Source of the DNA: Ammoniphilus sp. CFH 90114
GTDB lineage: Bacteria > Bacillota > Bacilli > Aneurinibacillales > RAOX-1
Reading direction: 5' to 3'
Assembly: GCF_004123195.1 (NCBI RefSeq)
Contig: NZ_SDLI01000008.1
Location: 165,304-229,303, forward strand
DNA length: 64,000 nt
The translations under genes and the position numbers were made by a program. The stretch's first letter is position 1; every line of letters begins with the position of its first letter. This document shows, piece by piece, positions 25,629-34,824 of this stretch. The notes beneath the pieces were generated by a model. That model did not search any database and was not told the DNA's origin. It saw only the letters and a program-made list of their open reading frames with translations.

Positions 25629-25687
25629 TCATCAGACACTCTCCTGCTCGTGTATTTATCGATGAAGAAAACAATACTTTATTCTAA

Positions 25688-27493
25688 TTACTCCACAGTA
25701 ACTGACTTCGCTAAGTTTCTTGGCTTATCAACATCACAACCGCGATGTAATGCTGCATAATAAGAAATTAATTGCAATGGAATAACGGATACTAATGGAG
25801 TCATGTATTCATGAACGGGTGGGATCACGAAGCGGTCTCCCTGATGCTCTAATCCTTCCATCGTAATGATACATGGATTTGCCCCACGCGCTACAACCTC
25901 TTTTACATTGCCTCGAATACTTAGGTTTACGAACTCAGAAGTGGAAACACATATTACAGGTGTACCATCTTCAATCAAGGCGATCGGTCCATGCTTCAAT
26001 TCCCCACCTGCAAAGCCTTCGGCTTGAATGTAAGAGATCTCCTTAAGCTTAAGCGCTCCTTCTAGACATACATAATAGTCTAGTGTTCTTCCGATGAAGA
26101 AAGCATTGCGTGTGGTGCTTAAATATTCACGGGCGATCTTTTCCATTTCTTCTTTATTATTTCCGACCACTTCCATGGCATTAGCCGCGATCGCCATTTC
26201 TTTAAATGGATCAAAATTAAGCTCGATGTTTTTGGCTTCTGCTGTTGCGAATGCTAACAGTAAAAGCACTGCTAATTGTGCGGTATAAGCTTTCGTTGAT
26301 GCTACGGCAATTTCTGGTCCAGCATATAAATGCAAAGTATAATCAGCTTCACGAGAAAGCGTGGATCCTGGCACATTGGTAATCGTTAATGCCTTGTAGC
26401 CAAGCTTCTTCACTTCTACTAGCACGTGGCGACTGTCTGCCGTTTCTCCACTTTGAGAAATAAAGATGAATAATGGCTTCTCGCTTAGCATGGGCATGTT
26501 ATACCCAAATTCACTTGCAATATGGACTTCAACTGGAACTTTAGCAATCTTTTCGATGTATTGCTTACCAATCAGTCCTGCATGATAGCTGGTACCCGCT
26601 GCAATAATATACAAGCGATCTGCATCCAACATAGCTTGACGAATGTTCTCATCCAATGCTAAGTTTCCGTTCTCATCCTGATACTTTTGGATGATCTTAC
26701 GCATTACGAATGGTTGCTCATCAATTTCCTTCAACATGAAATGCGGGTAGGTGCCTTTTTCGATATCACTCGCATCTAGTTCAGCAATGAAGGAATTGCG
26801 TTGGATTAGATTACCATTAAGGTCCTTGATCGTGATGGCATCTTGAGTCACAATGACGACTTCCTTATCCATCAATTCAACGAACTCACTTGTCACTTGC
26901 AGCATAGCCATAGCATCACTTGCTACTACATTAAATTCTTCTCCAAGGCCTACTAAAAGAGGACTTTTATTCTTTGCAACGAAGATCGTATTGTTGTTCT
27001 CTAAATCGAGCATCGCTATCGCATAGGAGCCAATTAATAAGCTTAAAGTCTTCGTGAATGCTTCCTCCACATTCAATCCCATGACAAGAACAAAATGCTC
27101 GATTAGCTGAACAATGACCTCTGTATCCGTATCACTCTTAAAATTGTAATCAGACAGGTAGTCACGCTTTAATAATTCATAGTTCTCAATTACACCATTG
27201 TGAACCAGTGTAAAACGTCCGGAACCACTCTGGTGAGGGTGCGCATTATATTGACTCGGCACTCCATGAGTTGCCCAGCGTGTATGTCCAATTCCAATTG
27301 TTGCATTGGTGTTAAGGTCTACAATTTCACGAAGTGCTGCAATACGTCCTTTTTCTTTAAAAACATGGACTCCAGCATGATTCATGACTGCAATCCCTGC
27401 AGAGTCATAACCTCTATATTCTAATTTCTCTAGTCCTCGAAGAAGAATTTCCTTTGTATCTTGATTTCCAATATATCCAACGATTCCGCACAT
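25688..27493 (-). CDS. glmS: Glucosamine-6-phosphate synthase (isomerizing)
   Basis: A 601-residue cytoplasmic enzyme making glucosamine-6-P from fructose-6-P and glutamine, the first step toward UDP-GlcNAc and cell wall. The N-terminal glutaminase domain begins '[10 protein letters not shown]' with nucleophile Cys2 and contains '[11 protein letters not shown]'. Two SIS domains follow, with '[13 protein letters not shown]' and '[12 protein letters not shown]'. The end '[11 protein letters not shown]' is canonical. It is preceded by a glmS ribozyme and follows the glmM operon, as in B. subtilis. Confidence 0.98.
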   Translation of the reverse strand: MCGIVGYIGNQDTKEILLRGLEKLEYRGYDSAGIAVMNHAGVHVFKEKGRIAALREIVDLNTNATIGIGHTRWATHGVPSQYNAHPHQSGSGRFTLVHNGVIENYELLKRDYLSDYNFKSDTDTEVIVQLIEHFVLVMGLNVEEAFTKTLSLLIGSYAIAMLDLENNNTIFVAKNKSPLLVGLGEEFNVVASDAMAMLQVTSEFVELMDKEVVIVTQDAITIKDLNGNLIQRNSFIAELDASDIEKGTYPHFMLKEIDEQPFVMRKIIQKYQDENGNLALDENIRQAMLDADRLYIIAAGTSYHAGLIGKQYIEKIAKVPVEVHIASEFGYNMPMLSEKPLFIFISQSGETADSRHVLVEVKKLGYKALTITNVPGSTLSREADYTLHLYAGPEIAVASTKAYTAQLAVLLLLAFATAEAKNIELNFDPFKEMAIAANAMEVVGNNKEEMEKIAREYLSTTRNAFFIGRTLDYYVCLEGALKLKEISYIQAEGFAGGELKHGPIALIEDGTPVICVSTSEFVNLSIRGNVKEVVARGANPCIITMEGLEHQGDRFVIPPVHEYMTPLVSVIPLQLISYYAALHRGCDVDKPRNLAKSVTVE

Positions 27494-27504
27494 ATTTAAT
27501 AATC

Positions 27505-27741
27505 CCCTTTTTATCTCAACGGGGATACTCTACCGTTCGTTAAACGACGGGAGATATCCCCGTCGAGCTCATATTTGTCCATGGTCATGTGCACCTTTTG
27601 TTCAAAGAGTCACCCCTTTGTTTTGTTGGTCCACTTTCGGTACTGACCGTAACCGGGAGGCATCCGCCGAAAACATCGATAAACCTCCTCCTCGTCAACT
27701 AAACCCCTAAGTTCCGATTCAGGTGGAATAGTCCTGGCGCT
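27505..27741 (-). ncRNA. glmS ribozyme (GlcN6P-activated self-cleaving riboswitch)
   Basis: On the minus strand the 5' leader contains the hallmark AGCGCCAGGACTATTCC at the cleavage site (cut between A27741 and G27740). The core GTTGACGAGGAGGAGGTTTA follows, then GGCGGATGCCTCCCGG and the P4/P4.1 helices (ACGGGGATA...TATCCCCGT). It ends about 12 bases before glmS. When glucosamine-6-P is abundant the RNA cleaves itself and the glmS message is degraded, giving feedback control. Confidence 0.95.
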
Positions 27742-27803
27742 TTAAGTAAATCTTGAAAAATAAACTCGATAAATCTTAGTCTCCCCTCCTCTCGATAAAG
27801 AAT

Positions 27804-27833
27804 ATGATATCACATCCATCGACCTTGCATCAA
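27804..27833 (-). promoter_or_regulatory. Probable sigma-A promoter of glmS
   Basis: Minus strand TTGATG (-35, 27833-27828), an 18-base spacer and TATCAT (-10, 27809-27804). A start near 27797 would place about 56 nt before the ribozyme cleavage site, consistent with a glmS leader. Confidence 0.5.
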
Positions 27834-27926
27834 TTCATTTTTGGGAGTTAGTTTAGTTATATGATGATGCTGGAGTAACCGTTCCTGAAAATGTTTTGGT
27901 GGGTGGGGGATGGGGCTCGAGCTCCG

Positions 27927-28116
27927 AAAATAACCGGACGTTTTTCCGTTATTTCTTACAAGTGGCAAAAAACACCCTAAATAGCGGAACGATTTCCGCC
28001 TATTGGCCTCGAAAACCTAAAGATCAGCTACTTTTGAGCACATAGAGGAAAATTTTCCGCCTATATTCCCCTTTTTAGGAGTAACTCCTGTATTAGCGGA
28101 AAAAACTCCGCCTAAT
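27927..28116. repeat. Four dispersed short palindromic repeats (AGCGGAA-n-TTCCGCCT type)
   Basis: Imperfect palindromes of about 25 bp occur at 27927-27954, 27979-28004, 28042-28065 and 28092-28116. They share the core TAGCGGAA, 2-6 bases, TTCCGCCTA with variations. They fill the glmM-glmS spacer and have no coding potential. Related sequence occurs at the right edge of the window (63800-63960). Likely an intergenic REP-like family of this genome. Confidence 0.7.
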
Positions 28117-28156
28117 TTCCCCCCCACCATACCCTAACCTACCTTACCCCAGCTCA

Positions 28157-28186
28157 ATAAAAAAGATCCCCCAACCCTTGGGGGAC
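28157..28186 (-). terminator. Rho-independent terminator after glmM
   Basis: Minus strand stem CCCCC/GGGGG (28168-28184, CCAAGGGTTGG continuing the pairing) followed by ATCTTTTTTATT, 13 bases past the glmM stop. It ends the cdaA-cdaR-glmM transcript and separates it from glmS. Confidence 0.85.
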
Positions 28187-28198
28187 CCGTACTCTTCC

Positions 28199-29545
28199 TT
28201 ACGACAATTCCGTTTTTACAATTTCCACAATGCTATCTACATACTGTTGTAGAACCTCTTCATCTGGGCCTTCCGCCATGACGCGTACAATCGGCTCGGT
28301 ACCAGACGGACGTACTAACACACGACCGCTATTCCCCAGCTTTTCTTCTATATCACGGATCGCTTGCTCAATGCGTTCATTGCCAGCTAGCTTCGATTTG
28401 TCCTCTACGCGGACGTTGATCAGGATTTGTGGAAACTTTCTCATTCGACTTGCCAACTCTGAAAGAGGCTTTCTCTCACTAACCATGACATCTAGCAATT
28501 GAATCCCCGTCAGCATGCCATCTCCTGTGGTGTTATAATCAAGCATAATAATATGCCCCGATTGCTCACCACCGAGATTGTATCCGCCCTTAATCATCTC
28601 TTCCATGACGTAGCGATCTCCAACCTTGGTTTGAGTGGCTTGGATGCCTGCCGTCTCAATGGCCTTATAGAAGCCGATGTTGCTCATCACAGTGGATACA
28701 ACGGTATTTTGCTTTAGTCTTAAAGACTTCGACATAGCTTCCGCTAGGACATACATGATATGGTCTCCATCCACGAGGTTTCCTTTTTCATCGACGGCAA
28801 TCAATCGGTCCGCATCCCCATCAAAGGACAATCCTACATCGGCTTTATGCTCGAGTACCGCTTTTTGTAATTTCTCAGGATGAGTGGACCCACACTCTTC
28901 ATTGATGTTAAGCCCATCTGGGTTATTGGCAATCAAGATCGTGTCCGCTCCTAAGTCACAGAACAGCTGTGGAGCAATAGAAGAAACGGCTCCATTCGCA
29001 CAATCGAGAACAACCTTTAACCCTTCAAAGTTATTTTTCACCGAGGTCTTTAAATAAGAGATATACTTCTGACCGCCTTCACGGTAGTCCATGACAGCGC
29101 CCATCTGTGCTCCCACCGGACGAGGAAGTTGATCTTCAGTCGCATCTAATAAAGACTCAATTTCTAATTCCATCTCATCAGAAAGCTTAAACCCGTCACC
29201 GCCGAAAAACTTAATTCCATTATCAGGAACTGGATTGTGAGAAGCAGAGATCATGACCCCTGCATCTGCTCCAAGCGCTCTTGTTAAGAAAGCTACTCCC
29301 GGAGTAGAGATGACGCCTAATCGCATAACCTCAACTCCGATCGATAACAGCCCTGCCACAAGGGCTCCTTCTAACATATGACCGGAAATTCGTGTATCGC
29401 GTCCAATGATGACCTTCGGTCGCTTTTCCTTTTTATCTTTTGTTAACACATATCCACCGCAACGGCCTAACTTGAAAGCAAGTTCAGGAGTTAATTCCTT
29501 ATTCGCAACTCCCCTCACTCCATCAGTACCAAAATATTTACCCAT
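28199..29545 (-). CDS. glmM: Phosphoglucosamine mutase
   Basis: A 448-residue alpha-D-phosphohexomutase that interconverts glucosamine-6-P and glucosamine-1-P. It starts '[12 protein letters not shown]', carries the phosphoserine loop '[18 protein letters not shown]', the metal loop '[13 protein letters not shown]', the sugar loop 'GGEQSGHII' and the phosphate loop '[14 protein letters not shown]'. It is the last gene of the cdaA-cdaR-glmM operon. In Firmicutes GlmM binds CdaA and restrains c-di-AMP synthesis, which fits the linkage. Confidence 0.98.
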   Translation of the reverse strand: MGKYFGTDGVRGVANKELTPELAFKLGRCGGYVLTKDKKEKRPKVIIGRDTRISGHMLEGALVAGLLSIGVEVMRLGVISTPGVAFLTRALGADAGVMISASHNPVPDNGIKFFGGDGFKLSDEMELEIESLLDATEDQLPRPVGAQMGAVMDYREGGQKYISYLKTSVKNNFEGLKVVLDCANGAVSSIAPQLFCDLGADTILIANNPDGLNINEECGSTHPEKLQKAVLEHKADVGLSFDGDADRLIAVDEKGNLVDGDHIMYVLAEAMSKSLRLKQNTVVSTVMSNIGFYKAIETAGIQATQTKVGDRYVMEEMIKGGYNLGGEQSGHIIMLDYNTTGDGMLTGIQLLDVMVSERKPLSELASRMRKFPQILINVRVEDKSKLAGNERIEQAIRDIEEKLGNSGRVLVRPSGTEPIVRVMAEGPDEEVLQQYVDSIVEIVKTELS

Positions 29546-29597
29546 TCTTACTCTCCCTTTCTGTATGTCTCTACTATATGCGAATTACATACATGAG

Positions 29598-30824
29598 TTA
29601 TTCTGCTTTCTCAATTCGTACAGTTGCACGTAATACTTGGGTTTCTTCCTTCGCAGTCACAAAGGTTGGCAAGTTCATATGCACGGGAACTTCGTGTTCA
29701 CCAGGTGGTAAATTGCTCACATCCACAAACAGCTGAACATCTTCCTCACCAATCTCGTTCACTTTTTCCGAAGATCCTGCAAGAGTTAAATTCATCGTTC
29801 CTTCTCCTGGTTGGACAATCGTTGCACTTAGGCCTTCGCCTAGTCCTGTTATACTAATCGGTACCGCTTCAAAAGTCCTCTCGGAAGCTTTAGAAACCTT
29901 AATGTCTAATTCAATAAAATCCGGTTCGGTCTTCACCACGTTTGGCAGTAAAGGCACCTTTAATTGCAAGAATCGACCTTCTGTAAAAGTGGAAAGATCA
30001 ATCTGTGGGCCAGGATAGAAATTCATCTTATCAATGATCTCTAACGGGCCATAGACGGTAATTCGGTCTGTAACCAATCGAATACTGTCTATACTGAACC
30101 CTGGCGGCGGGTCATTAATATAGCTCAACTTCACTGGCAACTGCTTATATGGACTTGTAACTGGAACACGAATCTCTACTACAGCTGGATTAATTTCAGC
30201 ATCCATAGGGTTTCCGTTCTTGTCCAAGACGCGTAAAGGAACGGTTTGTTCGATTAAATCATTCGCCCCATCCACATTGATGGTGGCCTGAACCTGCCCT
30301 ATATCCTTGATTTTACTCTCTGGCAAATTAACATGAACCTTCTTTGGCTTGACAATCGCTTCTCCAAGCGAATAGCCCCCTGTAATATTTCCGATAAATT
30401 GAGGGGTCACTTCTTTTTCTACCATCTGCTTTTCTTCAAGGACGACTTCTACCTTCTCTGGAATAATCCGAACAGATAGATCACTTGGGAAGCCCGTATA
30501 ATTGACAGGCACCATCCAAGTGCCTTTATTGTACTGGCTAAGATCGACAAATACTTCATAGTCGGTCGGATTAATGTTTTGATTCATGGACGCAGGTGTG
30601 CCCTTTAGCTCTACCGTAACCGACTTTGGTATCTTGACAATAGCATGTCTCGTTTTATCTACTTTCGCAGTTAAGCTTACCTCACTAATCCTATAGGTTT
30701 CAACGGGTCGCTTATATTGAGGGGAAGGGCTGGTCTCTCCCCCATTCACTACAAACCATAGTGAAATCGCTAAGAGTAAGGCTACAATCTTAACGACATT
30801 GTTATTACGCAGCAGTCTATCCAT
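29598..30824 (-). CDS. cdaR: CdaR, YbbR-domain regulator of diadenylate cyclase
   Basis: A 408-residue protein with one N-terminal membrane anchor ('IVALLLAISLWFVVNGG') and extracytoplasmic YbbR repeats. Strands such as 'VTVELKGTPASMNQNINPTD', 'KVHVNLPESKIKDIGQ' and 'RITVYGPLEIIDKM' recur four times at spacings of about 90 residues. It modulates CdaA across the membrane. Its start overlaps the cdaA stop by 8 bases; glmM follows after about 50 bp. Confidence 0.93.
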   Translation of the reverse strand: MDRLLRNNNVVKIVALLLAISLWFVVNGGETSPSPQYKRPVETYRISEVSLTAKVDKTRHAIVKIPKSVTVELKGTPASMNQNINPTDYEVFVDLSQYNKGTWMVPVNYTGFPSDLSVRIIPEKVEVVLEEKQMVEKEVTPQFIGNITGGYSLGEAIVKPKKVHVNLPESKIKDIGQVQATINVDGANDLIEQTVPLRVLDKNGNPMDAEINPAVVEIRVPVTSPYKQLPVKLSYINDPPPGFSIDSIRLVTDRITVYGPLEIIDKMNFYPGPQIDLSTFTEGRFLQLKVPLLPNVVKTEPDFIELDIKVSKASERTFEAVPISITGLGEGLSATIVQPGEGTMNLTLAGSSEKVNEIGEEDVQLFVDVSNLPPGEHEVPVHMNLPTFVTAKEETQVLRATVRIEKAE

Positions 30825-31635
30825 CTGATTTCTTCCCCCTTCGTTGCCAAAGTGGGCCAGTCGTTTTCACTGGAGGTTGCAGCTCTAATAGCAGATATTC
30901 TCGAAGTTGATCTTCGGTAAGATCTCGATTCAGTTCACTGTTTCTTGCAATCGATATTTGACCTGTTTCTTCCGAAACGATTAAGCCGATTGCATCAGAT
31001 ACTTCACTCATTCCAATTGCCGCCCGATGCCTTGTCCCTAATTCTTTATTGATCATCGGATTTTCTGATAAAGGAAGATAACATCCTGCCGCCATGATCA
31101 TCTCTTTGCGAACGATGACAGCTCCATCATGAAGAGGAGTATTCGGTATAAAGATATTGATCAACAGTTCTGAGCTGACTTTCCCACCAATCTCAATCCC
31201 TGTCTCAATATAATCTGTCAATCCCGTCTCCTTCTCTATAACAATCAATGCTCCGATTCTTCTCTTAGCCATATATTGTAGAGCCTTGATCGTCTCTCCG
31301 ACGACCCTTAATGCAATTTGATCATCCTGTTGATGGGAACGAGAGAACAAACGTCCTCGACCAAGCTGTTCTAACGCTCGGCGCAGCTCCGGCTGAAAGA
31401 TAATCAGGATGGCCAGAAGCCCGATATTAAGAGCTTGTGACATCAACCATTGCAGGGTACGAAGTCCAAAGTAGGTACTTACCAACCAAGTTAATACAAT
31501 AACAATAATACCTTTAAACAGCTGGATGGCTCTTGTACCTCTAAGGACGATAATCAATTTATAGATCAAATAGGTGACAAGGAGAATATCGATGGCATCA
31601 CTTACATACTCAAGCATATCGGGTAGTGGCCCCAT
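30817..31635 (-). CDS. cdaA: Diadenylate cyclase CdaA
   Basis: Makes c-di-AMP from two ATP at the membrane, controlling potassium and osmolyte homeostasis and wall integrity. Three N-terminal membrane helices ('ILLVTYLIYKLIIVL', 'GIIVIVLTWLV', 'ALNIGLLAILIIF') precede the DAC domain with the DGA motif ('TPLHDGAVIVRKE') and RHR motif ('LGTRHRAAIGMSE'). The frame opens at 31650, but the GGGGGA ribosome site is correctly placed for the ATG at 31635, giving 272 residues. Confidence 0.95.
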   Translation of the reverse strand: MGPLPDMLEYVSDAIDILLVTYLIYKLIIVLRGTRAIQLFKGIIVIVLTWLVSTYFGLRTLQWLMSQALNIGLLAILIIFQPELRRALEQLGRGRLFSRSHQQDDQIALRVVGETIKALQYMAKRRIGALIVIEKETGLTDYIETGIEIGGKVSSELLINIFIPNTPLHDGAVIVRKEMIMAAGCYLPLSENPMINKELGTRHRAAIGMSEVSDAIGLIVSEETGQISIARNSELNRDLTEDQLREYLLLELQPPVKTTGPLWQRRGKKSDG

Positions 31636-31700
31636 GTAATGATCCCCCATTTTCTATCTTTATACCTTAGTATACACCAAGTCTGGTTATAGTTGTACGC

Positions 31701-31732
31701 TAATAAGAAAAGACACGGTCTCCCCCGTGTCC
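31701..31732 (-). terminator. Terminator after rsiW
   Basis: Minus strand stem GACACGG/CCGTGTC (31712-31731) with a 6-base loop, followed by TTTTCTTATT. It begins right at the rsiW stop and isolates the sigW-rsiW transcript from cdaA, which must therefore have its own promoter in 31636-31700. Confidence 0.8.
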
Positions 31733-32344
31733 TTAAGGAATGATCTGATAGGCGACTTTCTTCAGGTTATACCAAACCCACTCTACCGCCTGATTAATCT
31801 CTTCTTTTTCACCCATAATGGATCCCGTAGAAGCAAGATAGATTCTACCGTCGATCGCCACGACGTTTCCTTGAACTTGTCCTTCTATCGTGATATCCGC
31901 ATTCCTGACCATAATATCACCGTTCACCACACTATTAGCGGGTACAATCACTTTATTGCTTACGTTGTCGATTTCTAGCTTTTGCAGTTGGTCCGCTGAC
32001 AGTTGGAATTGTTTATCCTCAATCCAATACGCTGTTGTACTTCCCGTCATCATTAAGATAAACAGAGAAGCGGCTACGAGAAAAGGATGCCTTTGCAGTC
32101 TTTTCTTCAAGATCTGTACGGCGGTTTCTTTAGGAAGGGCGGCCAAGACGCGATCGGTAAAGTCAGCGGGGGCATAGATGTGTGATGCGCTTTGGACAAG
32201 TGCAATAGTCTGCTGCAAAGCGTGGAATCTTCCCTTGCAGTCTGTGCACTGAAGAAGATGCTTTTTAAGCTCAAGTTCGTCATGTCGGCTCAGATCGTCA
32301 TCTAAGAAATCGTGGATGAGCCGAGTTGCCTGTTCACAATTCAT
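31733..32344 (-). CDS. rsiW: Anti-sigma-W factor RsiW
   Basis: A 203-residue single-pass membrane anti-sigma factor. The cytoplasmic N-terminus has the zinc anti-sigma motif His-x3-Cys-x2-Cys ('LKKHLLQCTDCKGRF'). One membrane helix follows ('HPFLVAASLFILMMTGSTTAY'), then an outside domain ('VVNGDIMVRNADITIEGQVQ') with polymer-forming-like repeats. GGAGGG is 8 bases before the ATG at 32344, so the GTG 9 bases further up is not preferred. Regulated proteolysis of this type of protein by PrsW/RasP releases SigW under envelope stress. Confidence 0.92.
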   Translation of the reverse strand: MNCEQATRLIHDFLDDDLSRHDELELKKHLLQCTDCKGRFHALQQTIALVQSASHIYAPADFTDRVLAALPKETAVQILKKRLQRHPFLVAASLFILMMTGSTTAYWIEDKQFQLSADQLQKLEIDNVSNKVIVPANSVVNGDIMVRNADITIEGQVQGNVVAIDGRIYLASTGSIMGEKEEINQAVEWVWYNLKKVAYQIIP

Positions 32345-32374
32345 TTCTTGCACCCTCCTTCCGGAACCCTCGGA

Positions 32375-32935
32375 TTAAAAATTTAACTTTTTCCGAAGTG
32401 CCTCCCTGCCTCGATGAATTCTAGTCTTAATGGTTGATACCGGGAGCTTCAGTACTTCGCTGATTTCATTCAGGGATAAATCCTCAATATATCTTAAAGT
32501 AATGATAGACCGATACTTGGGGGTTAAACTTTCGATAGCATCCTGGACTTGTCCCTGTAGTTCTCCTGTGAGCAAGGATTCTTCCGGATTCGGACTCTGA
32601 TCGGCTAAGCGGTCATGCCAATCTAATCCATCCGTCCCCTCCACTTGCTTATCTAAGGAGTAGACTTGCTTTCTTTTCCTCAGGTGATCGATACAGAGGT
32701 TCGTCGCGATACGATAAATCCAAGTGGAGAATTTAAAGCTGGGGTCATAGTTGCCGATGTTCGCATACACGCGCAAAAACGTCTCCTGAGCTACATCTTC
32801 CGCTTCTTGGGCATTACCGAGCATTCGATAAGATACTTGATAAACCTTATCTTTATAAAGTTCCACAAGCTCTGCGAACGCGTCACGGTCACCTTTTTTA
32901 ATTTTCTTTATTAATTTCTCTTCGATCGAGCCCAT
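32375..32935 (-). CDS. sigW: ECF RNA polymerase sigma factor SigW
   Basis: A 186-residue group IV sigma factor. Region 2 is 'EDVAQETFLRVYANIGNYDP' through 'FSTWIYRIATNLCIDHLRKR'; region 4 is 'LTPKYRSIITLRYIEDLSLN' with HTH 'EVLKLPVSTIKTRIHRGREA'. It controls the envelope-stress and antimicrobial resistance regulon. It is co-transcribed with its anti-sigma and has a self-type promoter upstream. Gene order matches B. subtilis. Confidence 0.96.
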   Translation of the reverse strand: MGSIEEKLIKKIKKGDRDAFAELVELYKDKVYQVSYRMLGNAQEAEDVAQETFLRVYANIGNYDPSFKFSTWIYRIATNLCIDHLRKRKQVYSLDKQVEGTDGLDWHDRLADQSPNPEESLLTGELQGQVQDAIESLTPKYRSIITLRYIEDLSLNEISEVLKLPVSTIKTRIHRGREALRKKLNF

Positions 32936-32968
32936 GGCTATCCCTTACCCTTTAGGTTCAATGTAATA

Positions 32969-32994
32969 TACGGAGGCGTGCTATAAAAGTTTCA
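32969..32994 (-). promoter_or_regulatory. SigW autoregulatory promoter
   Basis: Minus strand TGAAAC (32994-32989), exactly 16 bases, then CGTA (32972-32969). This is the canonical ECF SigW promoter and sits about 35 bp upstream of sigW. It implies positive autoregulation. Confidence 0.9.
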
Positions 32995-33027
32995 CTAGGA
33001 AGTAGAATTTTTTTTATAATTAGAAGA

Positions 33028-33048
33028 AGGTGCCGTTTCGCGACACCT
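33028..33048 (-). terminator. Probable terminator after rocF
   Basis: An 8-bp stem AGGTGTCG / CGGCACCT (one G-T pair) with a 5-base loop, 17 bases past the rocF stop, followed on the minus strand by TCTTCTAATTAT, a weak T-run. Efficiency uncertain. Confidence 0.55.
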
Positions 33049-33064
33049 ACTTACCTTTTCACTA

Positions 33065-33964
33065 TTATAACAGTTTATCCCCAAATGCGGAACTCATCAA
33101 TGCAACAGCCACTTTAGCTGTTTTATTTTGAACATCTAGAATGGGGTTAACTTCAACGAACTCTGCTGAAGTCAAAATGTCAGCCTCTGCTAACATCTCC
33201 ATGGCAAGATGGCTCTCGCGATAGGTAATTCCGCCGATCACTGGTGTACCCACCCCTGGACAGTCATGTGGATCAAGTCCATCCAGATCTAGACTAAGGT
33301 GCACGCCATCTGTACCCTTCGTTACGATGGCTATCGCTTCTTCCATCACTCTTGGCATGCCTAGACGATCGATCTCGTGCATCGTAAATACCTTCAAACC
33401 GATCTGCTTAATCAGCTCTCGCTCTCCTGCATCTAAGTCCCGGGCGCCGATGATCACGGTATGTTCAGGTTTAATTTTAGGCGCGAAGCCACCAATCTTG
33501 GTTAGATCCGAATGCCCAATACCTAATGAAACAGCCAAAGACATCCCGTGAATATTCCCAGATGGCGAGGTTTCTCCAGTATTTAAGTCCCCATGAGCAT
33601 CAAACCAGATCACACCCATATTCTGCTTATGCTTGGCAAGACCCGCAATTGTTCCAATCGCAATACTATGATCGCCCCCTATCACTAGTGGAAAGCGATT
33701 CTTTTGCATTTCACGATCGACCTCGTCAGCTAGCTCTTGATTTACCTTTGTAATCTCAGCAAGGTACTTTAAGTTATGATGTATGATAGGATAAGACTCT
33801 GGAGTAGGCACTCGCAGATCTCCTACATCTTCAACATGGTAGCCCATAGACTCCAAACGTTTTTTCACTCCCGCATAACGGATGGCGCTAGGCCCCATGT
33901 CAACACCGCGACGATCAGCTCCAAGGTCCATAGGAACACCAATGATGGATATGTTTTTATTCAA
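33065..33964 (-). CDS. rocF: Arginase
   Basis: Mn-dependent hydrolase of arginine to ornithine and urea, about 299 residues. Metal ligands are visible in 'VIGGDHSIAIGT', 'WFDAHGDLNTGETS' and 'HLSLDLDGLDPHDCPG'. A longer frame starts at 33988, but GAGGAGGG is well spaced only for the TTG at 33964. That gives an N-terminus 'MNKNISIIGVPMDLGADRRG', aligned with B. subtilis RocF. It sits next to sigW as in B. subtilis. The urea it releases could leave or enter through channels like the amiS product. Confidence 0.95.
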   Translation of the reverse strand: MNKNISIIGVPMDLGADRRGVDMGPSAIRYAGVKKRLESMGYHVEDVGDLRVPTPESYPIIHHNLKYLAEITKVNQELADEVDREMQKNRFPLVIGGDHSIAIGTIAGLAKHKQNMGVIWFDAHGDLNTGETSPSGNIHGMSLAVSLGIGHSDLTKIGGFAPKIKPEHTVIIGARDLDAGERELIKQIGLKVFTMHEIDRLGMPRVMEEAIAIVTKGTDGVHLSLDLDGLDPHDCPGVGTPVIGGITYRESHLAMEMLAEADILTSAEFVEVNPILDVQNKTAKVAVALMSSAFGDKLL

Positions 33965-34010
33965 GAAATTCGCCCTCCTCATTCTCATTCCATATCATCT
34001 TTCTGCTTAT

Positions 34011-34040
34011 ATTGTAACTCGCAAAGGAAAAATGACTCAA
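34011..34040 (-). promoter_or_regulatory. Candidate rocF promoter
   Basis: Minus strand TTGAGT (34040-34035), 18 bases, TACAAT (34016-34011), about 47 bp upstream of the TTG start. Acceptable sigma-A match. No sigma-54 element is present here. Confidence 0.4.
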
Positions 34041-34276
34041 CTGAACAGGTTTATGTATATCTATGCTATCCGTAAGAATCAAAGAAAAACGATAAAAAAT
34101 CCTATTCTGATTAACTGCGCAGAGGTTGTAATCCCTTACATTGCTGTTTTTCGGCGATTTTAAGACTTAATTGAATATCTAAGAACATTTACATATCCTG
34201 ACTTGGGGGAGTACAATTAGGCTGAAAAACATAAGCAATCTTCTAAGTCAACACTGGTTAAATGGGAGGCCCTCAA

Positions 34277-34471
34277 GTGGGTGAAGAAATTCGGAGAACG
34301 CTACTGCAGTGCAGGGGAGAAGCGGTAGAAATCATTACGAGATCTGAAAAAAAAATTAATGGCACATTAAGTTGGTTAAGTCCTGATCGATGTATGGCCG
34401 AGATTAGAACTAAAAATGGAGAAATTGAAACGATCATGGACGTCCGAATTAAATCGATAAAAAAGGTATAA
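34277..34471 (+). CDS. Small protein with Sm-like/DUF2642-like beta pattern
   Basis: About 64 residues. The alternating pattern 'CRGEAVEIITRSEKKINGTL', 'SWLSPDRCMAEIRTKNGEIE', 'VRIKSIKKV' suggests a small five-stranded barrel such as the Sm-like or DUF2642 fold, but I cannot name it. GGGAGG is 7 bases before the GTG at 34277; the ATG at 34262 has no ribosome site. It is a single gene transcribed against its neighbours and closed by its own terminator, so it is probably real. Confidence 0.55.
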   Translation: MGEEIRRTLLQCRGEAVEIITRSEKKINGTLSWLSPDRCMAEIRTKNGEIETIMDVRIKSIKKV

Positions 34472-34473
34472 AT

Positions 34474-34519
34474 AAAAAGAAGTTGTCAGCTCTTTCATGA
34501 GCAAGACAACTTCTTTTTT
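34474..34519 (+). terminator. Bidirectional terminator
   Basis: Stem AAGAAGTTGTC / GACAACTTCTT with a loop of about 17 bases, followed by TTTTTT on the plus strand and by a matching T-run on the minus strand. It serves the small plus-strand gene and possibly opposing transcripts. Confidence 0.8.
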
Positions 34520-34527
34520 TAGCCCTC

Positions 34528-34752
34528 TTAATGGCTCGTTTTTGTCTTATTTCTTACATACTTCGATAACTCCTTCGGCGATACAAGCCTGCCATACATC
34601 TTAAATACAGTGGAGTATCTTTCTTCCATGGCCACCCGAACCACTCCGTCAATCCTTTTATCCCCTAAGTCTAATAGGAGCTCTTCCAATTCACGACGGA
34701 GCATATACTCGAGCTCTTGACACTCTTTTTGATTAAATAAGAAACCCATCAT
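34528..34752 (-). CDS. Conserved small protein of unknown function
   Basis: A 74-residue, charged, helical protein ('QKECQELEYMLRRELEELLL', 'DLGDKRIDGVVRVAMEERYS') ending 'SPKELSKYVRNKTKTSH'. No membrane segment. I believe it is a conserved uncharacterised protein of spore-forming Bacillales, because it lies within the spore gene block next to spoIIM. There is no assignable function. Confidence 0.65.
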   Translation of the reverse strand: MMGFLFNQKECQELEYMLRRELEELLLDLGDKRIDGVVRVAMEERYSTVFKMYGRLVSPKELSKYVRNKTKTSH

Positions 34753-34824
34753 CGATATCCCAACCCTTGGAAATTGTCAATGTGAGTTTATCATGCCTAA
34801 TGTTGTTTGTTCTTATGCATCATT

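Noticed and set aside
25569..25760. 63-codon open frame on the plus strand before glmS
   Set aside because: It is created by the tandem GGTTCCCAAC repeats (repeated Pro-Asn-Phe-Phe-Tyr-Trp-Phe) and overlaps glmS; no ribosome site.
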